Positions 8,752 to 16,238 of a stretch of 64,000 nucleotides of DNA are shown piece by piece (within the stretch, counting starts at the first letter, position 1; each line of letters begins with the position of its first letter). This stretch comes from CAVQBP01 sp963710745 (GTDB lineage: Bacteria > Bacteroidota > Ignavibacteria > Ignavibacteriales > Ignavibacteriaceae), in contig CAVQBP010000019.1 in NCBI GenBank assembly GCA_963710745.1, forward strand, positions 434,001 through 498,000. The letters run 5' to 3'. Position numbers and translations under genes: made by a program. The notes beneath the pieces were generated by a model. The model was not told the origin of the DNA, did no database searches, and saw only the letters and a program-made list of their open reading frames with translations.

Positions 8752-9555
8752 AATTAAATTTTTATTTTGTTATTAAATTGTCTGCAGAAAATTTTTGAAA
8801 AAAAATTTTTTAGTTCTACCGTTATCTTTACAAGTTATTTCTTTGTGATGCTTTGCTAAACAACATATATGAAGATTAAAATTTAAACGAAGATAAATAA
8901 ATACAGATGTAAAACAAATATCAAACGTAAAAATCAGGGAATTCTGCTGAAATTATTTCCTCCACGGGTGGAAAATCTTCTGAAAAATATTCCGGTAATT
9001 TTTCTTTAACTCATTAATCAGTTTGTACATATTGAGGTATATGATTAACCAGTGATAAAATTTTGGGATGTATAAGATTACTTGCAATCGACGAGGTTAA
9101 ATGTTGTGCCTTTTCAGCTTAATATATTAATGGTAAGATTTTTAATTGAAGCAGATAAAAGGATTAGCGGGATTTTTTATGGTTTGTAACCCTTGGTATT
9201 TATGCCGTATGTTTTATTATCTTGTTAAACTTAAGTAACTATTTAAGACGGACTTATACATATTAATGTACATCATAATTACTTTTCTTCATTTACAATA
9301 AAATAACTAATAACATTATTTTGAGAATAAATTAATCTTATTAAATCCAAAAATTTTGTTATGTGGAGGTTCTTTTCGCCGATAAGATCATTTGAAATTT
9401 TATATGTTATTCTAATCTTCATGTCTTCACCTTTTGTCTGAATGTTTTCAACTTTCGTTATTTAATTAACAAATAACGGGCCAAAGCGAGCTTTGACTTT
9501 TAATTAAAAATTTTCCAAAAGTGTCTAAAAATATAGACTGATATTAAATAAATAT
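8752..9555. other. 804-base stretch without a recognisable intact gene
   Basis: No convincing gene in any frame. On the minus strand, about 48 open codons end at a TAA near 8955 and read as a hydrophobic-then-basic peptide (…LIIYLNMYKLINELKKNYR…), which may be a gene remnant. At 9457-9505 there are two adjacent hairpins: CGTTATTT/AAATAACG with a seven-base loop, and CAAAGC/GCTTTG with a two-base loop. The stretch is otherwise AT-rich spacer and presumably includes the upstream region of ada. Confidence 0.5.
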
Positions 9556-9861
9556 TTACAAGACAGTAATGCCCAAAAGAATTACGGAAAATAATATAAT
9601 ACCTAAAATTGTTCCGAAATACTTAAATGCTATATCCTTATTAATCCTTATAGCATAGTAAGGAATGATAAATGATAAAGGAGCCAGCCATAGAAGATGA
9701 AGTTTATTAAAACCTAATGCAACAGAAAGAATTAGTAAAATCCATAAAATTACCAAACCGATTTTTTCATGTTTGGATTCGAATAACTGGTTTAAACAAA
9801 ATGTTACAAGAGCAGTTATACTTGTTATTCCGAAAAAAACATAAGCTTCAAAAAATCCCAT
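9556..9861 (-). CDS. Small integral membrane protein, unknown function
   Basis: A 101-residue protein made of three to four hydrophobic helices (about 3-20, 34-50, 52-70 and 80-100) separated by short charged turns (ESKHEKIG, RINKDIAFKY). The start is supported by AAGGA upstream on the minus strand. I recognise no family motif. It stands alone between two gene-poor stretches, upstream of the tRNA pair and in the opposite orientation. The clean hydrophobic periodicity and binding site argue that it is a real gene. Confidence 0.6.
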   Translation of the reverse strand: MGFFEAYVFFGITSITALVTFCLNQLFESKHEKIGLVILWILLILSVALGFNKLHLLWLAPLSFIIPYYAIRINKDIAFKYFGTILGIILFSVILLGITVL

Positions 9862-10293
9862 TTCTTTTTTTCCTTATTTTATTTAATCACTTTTGCTAAT
9901 CAAAAATCACAAATAAATGTTCCCTTCTCTACCATTACTGTAACAAATATTTGAAATAATGTAACATCTTTAGTTCGGTATGGAAGCTAACTGAAATAGG
10001 AAATGGTATATGTAATTTGGAAGGTGTAATTTTTCTAAAGTAGAAAATACAATTCCAATATTTCTAATTATGGAATAGTCAATTTTGCCGGAGACCTGAA
10101 ATTTGAACTTCAATTTTAAGTTGATTTAATCCAAATATTTACAAACATTATAAATTCAATACCTGTCAAATTCAGAATAATTGGCATATTTAGTCTTTGC
10201 ATGAATTAAGTAAATATTTTATATTTGATACCTGTTTTAAAAGAATTTCCTAAAAGTACTTTTTGCTGAAATTCTTAAAATTTTTATTATGAT
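9862..10293. other. Gene-free stretch ahead of the tRNA pair
   Basis: No gene is seen. It contains a small inverted repeat ATTCCA (10052-10057) / TGGAAT (10071-10076), using the words of the palindromes at 7555 and 52695, and a Bacteroidota-type promoter for the tRNAs at 10196-10227. Confidence 0.5.
10196..10227 (+). promoter_or_regulatory. Candidate Bacteroidota-type promoter for the tRNA pair
   Basis: TTTG at 10196-10199 is followed after 20 bases by TATATTTG at 10220-10227. This fits the -33 TTTG / -7 TAnnTTTG pattern described for the primary sigma factor of Bacteroides. The expected start would be some 60 bases before tRNA-Gly. Inferred from pattern only. Confidence 0.35.
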
Positions 10294-10366
<73 letters not shown>

Positions 10367-10462
10367 CAAAAATAATTGAATTCTTAGATCACGACCAAAT
10401 TTGGCAAAATATAGTTGTGGATTCTATACATTCAATTCATCATTTAATATAGAATTCCTGAT

Positions 10463-10536
10463 GGCGCTGTAGCCAAGTGGTTCAAGGCGAAGGTCTGCAA
10501 AACCTTTATTCGTCGGTTCGAATCCGACCGGCGCCT
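10463..10536 (+). tRNA. tRNA-Cys (anticodon GCA)
   Basis: Acceptor stem GGCGCTG/CGGCGCC (one G-U pair), anticodon stem AAGGT/ACCTT around loop CTGCAAA (anticodon GCA), T arm with GGTTCGAATCC. The discriminator is U73, the identity element of tRNA-Cys. CCA is not encoded. A strong terminator follows within three bases. Confidence 0.96.
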
Positions 10537-10538
10537 CT

Positions 10539-10573
10539 AAAGTGCAAAAGTAATTTATTTTTGCACTTTTTTT
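10539..10573 (+). terminator. Terminator of the tRNA operon
   Basis: AAAGTGCAAAA and TTTTGCACTTT form an 11-bp stem, directly followed by a run of T. It starts just after tRNA-Cys. Confidence 0.85.
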
Positions 10574-10754
10574 ATTCATTGTTCATGTTTTATGTTAATG
10601 GGAATGATGCGGCTGTTATCTTACCTGAAAAGAATTATGAACATCTTATTTAATGGGAAACAGAAGATAGTTTTATATTTACATTTCCTCTAAATTAAGC
10701 AGTAAACCAATTATTTATATCAGAGTCAAAGAGATTCTTTTTCAGTAAAATAAC

Positions 10755-11291
10755 TTATTTCCTTGTTCCTCTCATAAATCCCCTGTAAGGTAAAGAATAT
10801 TGAATAGTTATAAATGCTTTCGGATCTATTGATTCGATTAAACTGATTACTTTTTTTTGGGATTTTCGCGGTGTTATTAATATTATAATTGAAACTCCGC
10901 CGGAACCTCCTTCTCCCGGGAGAATTGTTACTCCGTATTTTGATCTTCTTAATGTATCAACAATCTGATCAGTATAATGTCTTGAAATAACACTTAATTG
11001 AATGTGGCCCAGACCTATTTTTTGTTCAATTGTAATACCGATTATATTACCTAATCCGTATCCAGTTGCATAGCCGAAAAGATTTGCAATATTATCCAAA
11101 TGCTGCATAATGAATCTAATAGCAAAAATCCAGATTAAAACTTCAAAAAAACCCGCCGTTCCTGCTAAATACTTTTTGCCCTGAATGACTAATATCATTC
11201 TGAATGTATCTATGGATACATCACAAATCCTCATGCACATAATTAAAACTGCACCTAAAACAATATCTGCTACTTCATGCAAATTTATCAT
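10755..11291 (-). CDS. UPF0316/DUF2179-type membrane protein
   Basis: A 178-residue protein of the UPF0316 (DUF5698 plus DUF2179) family. Three N-terminal helices include the family segments MRICDVSIDTFRMILVIQGKK, AGFFEVLIWIFA and YATGYGLGNIIGI. The C-terminal cytosolic domain (about 110-178) holds GVTILPGEGGSGG and the IDPKAFITIQ end. The frame continues upstream to 11414, but that would overlap the divergent pcm gene and add an unrelated N-terminus, so ATG 11291 is chosen. Its function is not established; DUF2179 domains resemble small-ligand sensor domains. Confidence 0.85.
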   Translation of the reverse strand: MINLHEVADIVLGAVLIMCMRICDVSIDTFRMILVIQGKKYLAGTAGFFEVLIWIFAIRFIMQHLDNIANLFGYATGYGLGNIIGITIEQKIGLGHIQLSVISRHYTDQIVDTLRRSKYGVTILPGEGGSGGVSIIILITPRKSQKKVISLIESIDPKAFITIQYSLPYRGFMRGTRK

Positions 11292-11371
11292 AATAAAAAG
11301 ATATTTTATTAAAAGAAATTTATAAAATATTATGTTTATTTTTGTATGATTGTTCAAATTTGTGAAAAAAA

Positions 11372-12010
11372 ATGTTTGAAGCTGAAAGACATGATTTAGT
11401 AAATAAACTTTCATTGAATGGTGTGACAGATCCTAACGTCTTAAAAGCGATTGATTCTGTTGAAAGACATTTATTTATTCCTGAAGCATTGAAAGATCAT
11501 GCTTATAAAGATGTCGCTTTGCCGATTGGTTACGGGCAGACAATATCTCAACCCTACACCGTTGCTTTTATGACACAGGCACTCGAGTTAAAACCTGGTT
11601 CAAAAGTCCTGGAGATTGGAACCGGTTCTGGTTACCAGGCTGCAGTTCTTGAATTTATGGGAATGAAAGTTTACAGTATAGAAAGGCAATTTGAAATTTA
11701 TATAAAAACTCAGAAGTTTTTCGATAAAATGGGAATCAGAGTCTATACAAAATATGGTGATGGTACGATCGGCTGGGATGAGTTTGCTCCCTACGATGGA
11801 ATTATTGTTACTGCAGGATCTCCTTCTGTTCCGAATTCTTACAAGAAGCAGCTTGCTGTTAATGGGAAACTGGTTATACCGGTTGGAACAAAGCATTCAC
11901 AAAAACTGAAGATTGTTACCAAAGTTTCGGAAGATAAGTTTGTTGAAAAAGATATCCCGGAGTTCACTTTTGTACCATTGATCGGCAGGGAAGGGTGGAA
12001 CGAAAAGTAA
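11372..12010 (+). CDS. pcm: Protein-L-isoaspartate O-methyltransferase
   Basis: Repairs isoaspartyl residues in aged proteins using S-adenosylmethionine. The SAM-binding motif VLEIGTGSGYQAA is at about residues 79-91, preceded by the substrate-loop sequence PIGYGQTISQPYTVA and followed by post-I/II motifs (KYGDGTIGW, YDGIIVTAG). Length 212 is typical. The gene overlaps miaA by 16 bases, so the two are coupled. It is divergent from the UPF0316 gene with about 80 bases between starts. Confidence 0.94.
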   Translation: MFEAERHDLVNKLSLNGVTDPNVLKAIDSVERHLFIPEALKDHAYKDVALPIGYGQTISQPYTVAFMTQALELKPGSKVLEIGTGSGYQAAVLEFMGMKVYSIERQFEIYIKTQKFFDKMGIRVYTKYGDGTIGWDEFAPYDGIIVTAGSPSVPNSYKKQLAVNGKLVIPVGTKHSQKLKIVTKVSEDKFVEKDIPEFTFVPLIGREGWNEK

Positions 12011-12915
12011 TTGTTATTGTCGGCCCGACTTGTTCCGGTAAAACTGAATTAAGTCTGCTGCTGGCCGAAGAATTAAATACGGAAATTATTTCTGCAGACA
12101 GCAGGCAGTTTTATAAATATCTTGATATTGGAACTGCAAAACCGGATGTTGACAGCTTAAAAAAGATCAAACATCATTTTATAAATTCATTGAATCCCGG
12201 TGAATACTATAATGCCAGTAAATTTGAAAAAGACGCATTAGAAGTTTGTGAAAACCTGTTTAAGCAAAATAAATTCCCAATTATTGTTGGAGGTTCCGGA
12301 TTATATATTAAAGCGCTAATTGATGGAATATTTGATTCTGCAGATATTGATACAGATTACAGAAAAATTATCCTGAATCAAAAAGAATTGTATGGAAATG
12401 AATATATTTACAATGAATTAAAAAAGGTTGATCCCGTGAGCGCTTCAAAAATGCTTCCACAAAATTGGAAGCGTGTTTTAAGAGCTCTTGAGGTTTATCA
12501 TCAAACCGGCGAACCGATTTGGAAACAGCAGCAGAAGCATAAAAGAGAACAGGAAATGAATTTCTATCAGTACGGATTAAGCTGGGAAAGAAAAAAATTA
12601 TATGCAAATATTGAGAACAGGGTTGATAAGATGATCTCTGATGGATTGATTGAAGAAGTTAAGGACATTTTAAATACAGGATATGACTCGAAATTGAACT
12701 CACTCAATACTGTCGGATATAACGAAATCATCTCATATCTGAATGAAGAGATTACTCTTGAAAGGGCAGTTGAATTGATTAAAAGAAATACGAGACGTTA
12801 TGCAAAAAGACAACTGACCTGGTTTAAAGGAGATGAAAGGATTAAATGGTTTGAAGTTGAAAATAAGGAAAAGTTAAAAGGTATATCAAAAAAGATTCTG
12901 GAAGATATTACTTAG
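11995..12915 (+). CDS. miaA: tRNA dimethylallyltransferase
   Basis: Adds a dimethylallyl group to A37 of tRNAs that read UNN codons. P-loop GPTCSGKTE at about residues 9-17, then the DSRQFYKYLDIGTAKP substrate motif and GGSGLYIKALIDG. The C-terminal basic stretch NTRRYAKRQLTWFKGD is the family's tRNA-binding signature. The start is GTG within the end of pcm, with AGGGAAGGG just upstream. Length 306 matches MiaA. The stop codon lies in the arm of a short palindrome at 12912-12957. Confidence 0.96.
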   Translation: MERKVIVIVGPTCSGKTELSLLLAEELNTEIISADSRQFYKYLDIGTAKPDVDSLKKIKHHFINSLNPGEYYNASKFEKDALEVCENLFKQNKFPIIVGGSGLYIKALIDGIFDSADIDTDYRKIILNQKELYGNEYIYNELKKVDPVSASKMLPQNWKRVLRALEVYHQTGEPIWKQQQKHKREQEMNFYQYGLSWERKKLYANIENRVDKMISDGLIEEVKDILNTGYDSKLNSLNTVGYNEIISYLNEEITLERAVELIKRNTRRYAKRQLTWFKGDERIKWFEVENKEKLKGISKKILEDIT

Positions 12916-12957
12916 GCTTAGGCAAATGTTAAGGTTTGTCCTTTGCCTCAGACTTAA
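12912..12957. repeat. Short-word imperfect palindrome after miaA
   Basis: TTAGGCTTAGGCAAA (12912-12926) faces TTTGCCTCAGACTTA (12942-12956); 12 of 15 positions pair. There is no T-run, so it is not a standard terminator. It has the same style as other short-word palindromes in this window. Confidence 0.5.
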
Positions 12958-12981
12958 TACAATAGTTAAATGTAAAGTACA

Positions 12982-14355
12982 ATGAAAGAAAAAATAAAAA
13001 TAGCGTCCGGCCAAGGTTTTTGGGGTGATCTAATTGATGCTCCATATAACCAGGTTACAAAAGGAGATATTGATTATCTTGTAATGGATTATCTGGCAGA
13101 AGTAACTATGTCTATTCTGCAGAAACAAAAAAGTCGAAATCCTGAACTTGGTTATGCTAAAGATATTCCCGGATTAATGAAAAGAATTCTGCCGGTTTGT
13201 AAAGAAAAAAATATTAAGGTTATAACGAATGGCGGTGGAGTAAATCCTGTAGCTTGTGCAGAATCAGTTATCCAGGTTGCAAAAGAACTCGGATTGACTG
13301 ACTTGAAAATCGGAGTTGTAATCGGTGATGATATAAAAGATAGAATTGATGAAATTGTTTCTTCCGGTGCCGAATTAAATAACATGGAGACAAACGAGTC
13401 AATAAAAATAATTAAAGATAAAATATTAAGTGCAAATGTTTACTTTGGCGCTTTTCCTATAGTTGAAGCTCTTCAAAAAGGAGCAGATATTGTGATTACC
13501 GGAAGAACAACCGATACAGGATTAACATTAGCTCCAATGATTTTCGAGTTTGGCTGGAAAAAAACCGATTATGATTTATTATCTGCAGGTACAGTCGCCG
13601 GGCACATTCTTGAATGCGGGGCGCAATCTTCGGGAGGAAATTTTTTAGGAGACTGGCAATCGATTGAAAATCTTGCTGAGGTTGGCTTCCCGATTGCTGA
13701 AGCTTATCCTGATGGGAAAATAATTATTACCAAGCATCAAAATACCGGCGGGAAAGTATCTTTCGATACAGTTGCGGAACAGCTTGTTTATGAAATAGGT
13801 GATCCGGTTCAGTATATCACACCGGACTGTGTTGCAGATTTCACTTCTATTAAATTGCACGATGAGCAGAATGACAGGGTTAAAGTTTACAATGTGAAAG
13901 GAAAAAAGGAAACGGAATTTTATAAAGTTTCATGTTCTTATGCTGCAGGATACTCTGCTTCCGGAAATCTTACATATTCCTGGCCTCAGGCTTTAACTAA
14001 AGCTAAGGCAGCAGATAAAATCCTTCGGAAAAGATTGGAAAATCTGAATTTAAGATTTGAGGAAATAAGGACTGAATTTTTAGGTTATAATGCATGTCAT
14101 GAATCATTGGCAAAAGAGATTGATGAAGAAAGTATTAATGAAGTAGTTTTAAGAGTATCAGTCAGATCCGATGACTACAATTCAGCAGAAAGATTCGGTA
14201 AAGAAATAGCACCATTAATTTTAACCGGACCGCCAGGTGTAACAGGATTTGCCGGCGGGCGTCCAAAACCAAGTGAAGTGGTTGCTTATTGGCCGGCTTT
14301 AATTCCTAAGAAGCTGGTTAAACCGGAAGTAAAAATAATTGAAATTAAAAATTAA
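12982..14355 (+). CDS. AtuA-family (DUF1446) acyclic terpene utilisation-like protein
   Basis: A 457-residue protein of the DUF1446/AtuA family. Features: GQGFWGDLIDAPYNQV near the N-terminus, NGGGVNPVAC (about 79-88), VITGRTTDTGLTLAP (about 169-183) and GPPGVTGFAGGRPKPSEV near the end. AtuA is linked to citronellol/geraniol breakdown in Pseudomonas, but homologues are widespread and the reaction is not established. The next gene encodes the small C-terminal domain that in some bacteria is fused to this protein. No acyl-CoA carboxylase or hydratase genes are adjacent, so a terpene role here is unsupported. Confidence 0.88.
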   Translation: MKEKIKIASGQGFWGDLIDAPYNQVTKGDIDYLVMDYLAEVTMSILQKQKSRNPELGYAKDIPGLMKRILPVCKEKNIKVITNGGGVNPVACAESVIQVAKELGLTDLKIGVVIGDDIKDRIDEIVSSGAELNNMETNESIKIIKDKILSANVYFGAFPIVEALQKGADIVITGRTTDTGLTLAPMIFEFGWKKTDYDLLSAGTVAGHILECGAQSSGGNFLGDWQSIENLAEVGFPIAEAYPDGKIIITKHQNTGGKVSFDTVAEQLVYEIGDPVQYITPDCVADFTSIKLHDEQNDRVKVYNVKGKKETEFYKVSCSYAAGYSASGNLTYSWPQALTKAKAADKILRKRLENLNLRFEEIRTEFLGYNACHESLAKEIDEESINEVVLRVSVRSDDYNSAERFGKEIAPLILTGPPGVTGFAGGRPKPSEVVAYWPALIPKKLVKPEVKIIEIKN

Positions 14356-14361
14356 AATTCT

Positions 14362-14795
14362 GATTTTGACTTTTGATTTTTGACCTTTGACTTAAAAGGA
14401 TGAGTTATGAAAATTAGATTAAAAGATATCTGCCACGGCCGGAGCGGTGATAAAGGAGATGCAGCCAATATCGGTATAATTGCATATGATGATAAAGGTT
14501 ATGATATAATACGGAAACATTTATCTGCCGAAAAGGTTAAAGAGCATTTTAAAGGAATTTGTAAAGGCGATGTTGAACGATATGAATTGCCGAATATTCG
14601 CGCTTTAAATTTCCTTCTGCATAATACTCTCGGGGGCGGTGGAACAGTATCCTTGAAGCATGATGCACAGGGGAAAACATTGGCTGCAGCGCTGCTGAGA
14701 ATGGAGATGGATATTAAAAGTCAAAATTAAAAAGTCAAAAGTCAAAAAGGTTGTTTTAGAGTATTTTTGAATTTTGATTTCTGACTTTTGAATTA
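14362..14795. repeat. GTCAAAA/TTTTGAC-word repeat arms flanking a small gene
   Basis: Three arms of TTTTGAC-like heptamer words: 14362-14392 (forward), 14716-14748 (inverted) and 14765-14795 (forward). The first and second flank the 107-residue AtuA C-domain gene as a long-range inverted repeat; the second and third form a local hairpin over its stop codon and ahead of prfB. They resemble the short tandem word repeats known from filamentous cyanobacteria. Confidence 0.55.
14407..14730 (+). CDS. AtuA-associated C-terminal domain protein
   Basis: A 107-residue protein matching the small C-terminal domain of AtuA-like proteins: RLKDICHGRSGDKGDAANIG at the N-terminus and LGGGGTVSLKHDAQGKTLAAALL at the C-terminus. 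The CHGRSGDKGD segment is highly conserved in the family. It probably forms a complex with the upstream AtuA-like subunit. The gap of about 50 bases before it holds a TTTTGAC-word repeat arm, so the two-gene form here is separated by repeat sequence. The start has AAAGGATGAG upstream. Confidence 0.85.
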   Translation: MKIRLKDICHGRSGDKGDAANIGIIAYDDKGYDIIRKHLSAEKVKEHFKGICKGDVERYELPNIRALNFLLHNTLGGGGTVSLKHDAQGKTLAAALLRMEMDIKSQN

Positions 14796-14836
14796 ATTTG
14801 TAAATTATTTTAATTACTCAAAATAAAAGGTTTTTT

Positions 14837-15938
14837 ATGTACGAAGAAGAAAAAAAAATATTGGATCAATTTAAAACAAGGATAGAGCATTTACGAGGTT
14901 ATCTTTGACGTAAACAATAAAGAATCAAAAGTTAAAGAACTTCAGAATGAAGTCATTCAGCCCTCATTCTGGAATGACCAGGCTGCAGCACAAAGAACAT
15001 TGCAGGAAATAAAAACATTAGAGTTCTGGGTAAAGCTATGGCAGAACCTTGATAATAAAGCCAAAAGCATAGAAGAGTTTATCCAGCTTGCCCAAATGGA
15101 AGAAGACACTTCCTATTTTAATGAAATTGAAGATGAACTTAAGACCTTGGAAAAAGCTTTGGAAGAAGCTGAGTTTAAGAATATGCTCAGCGGTAAAGAT
15201 GACGACAAGAATTGCATTTTAACCATTCATTCAGGTGCAGGGGGAACAGAAGCACAGGACTGGGCAGAAATGATTATGAGAATGTATTTAAGATGGGGCG
15301 AGCAGAATGATTTTAAAATGACAATTATGGATATGCTTGAAGGTGACGGTGCCGGAATAAAAAGCGCTACAATTGAAGTGGAAGGGGAATTTGCTTATGG
15401 TTATCTCAAAGCAGAAAATGGGGTTCACCGGTTGGTCAGGATTTCTCCTTTTGATTCAAATAAAAGAAGGCATACCTCCTTTGCATCTGTTTTTGTGATC
15501 CCTGAAGTTGATGATACGATTGAAATTGAAATCAATCCTGCCGATTTAAGAATTGATACTTACCGATCCGGCGGTAAAGGCGGGCAGAATGTTAACAAGG
15601 TTGAAACAGCAGTTAGAATAACACATTTACCCACCGGTGTAGTTGCTGCCTGTCAGACTGAACGATCACAGCTCCAGAATCGCACTAATGCAATGAGACT
15701 GTTAAAATCAAAACTTTACCAGCTTGAGCTTGAAAAGCAGGAAGCTGAACAGGATGAAATAGAAAAGGGAAAGATGAAAATAGAATGGGGAAGCCAGATT
15801 CGTTCTTATGTCTTTCATCCTTATAATATGGTAAAGGATCACCGGACAGAAGAAGAAACATCAGATGTGCAGGGTGTAATGGACGGAGACTTAAACAAGT
15901 TCATAAAAGCCTATTTGTTAAAATCCAGCCAGCAGTAA
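14837..15938 (+). CDS. prfB: Peptide chain release factor 2, with programmed +1 frameshift
   Basis: Releases peptides at UGA and UAA. The product requires a +1 shift: ATG 14837 opens 23 codons ending …LRGYL, then in-frame TGA at 14906-14908 in the context CTT TGA C. Skipping T14906 continues with GAC (14907) to the stop at 15938, giving 366 residues, the usual RF2 length. An internal Shine-Dalgarno-like GAGG (14895-14898) lies four bases before the slippery CTT. RF2 features are intact: the stop-codon recognition tripeptide SPF (203-205) and the catalytic GGQ (248-250). The frameshift is the known RF2 autoregulation: low RF2 lets the ribosome slip at its own UGA. Confidence 0.97.
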
Positions 15939-16238
15939 TAATATTTTTTTTTGAAAACTATTTAATGAAATTTATAAAAGGATTATAAGTTAACTTTAAC
16001 CGATAATAATCCTTTGGGATTAGTATCGGTTTAGGTTTCGAAATAAAATTACTAATTGTGCATTTAAATATTTGGCATTCTTTGGGAATTTCAAATCACA
16101 TTTAATTAAGTTGTCCCTTATTATTTTTTATTAAAATAATTAATAATCCATTGATAGATTTTTCTTTAAAAGTTTCGAATTATTCAGATGATTTTACTGC
16201 TTTTTTAAATAGTAATAAATATTGATAAGGGATTTATA
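15939..16238. other. 300-base gap holding a possible RNA pseudoknot
   Basis: No gene. At 15977-16031 two perfect complementary pairs interlock: AAAGGATTAT (15977-15986) with ATAATCCTTT (16006-16015), and AACCGATA (15998-16005) with TATCGGTT (16024-16031). This fits an H-type pseudoknot or two competing hairpins. The rest is AT-rich leader of the downstream GH13 gene. Confidence 0.5.

Noticed and set aside
10263..10290. TTGCTG / TATTAT as promoter of tRNA-Gly
   Set aside because: The -10-like box would lie only three bases before the mature tRNA and the spacing is 16; the upstream TTTG/TATATTTG is more plausible.
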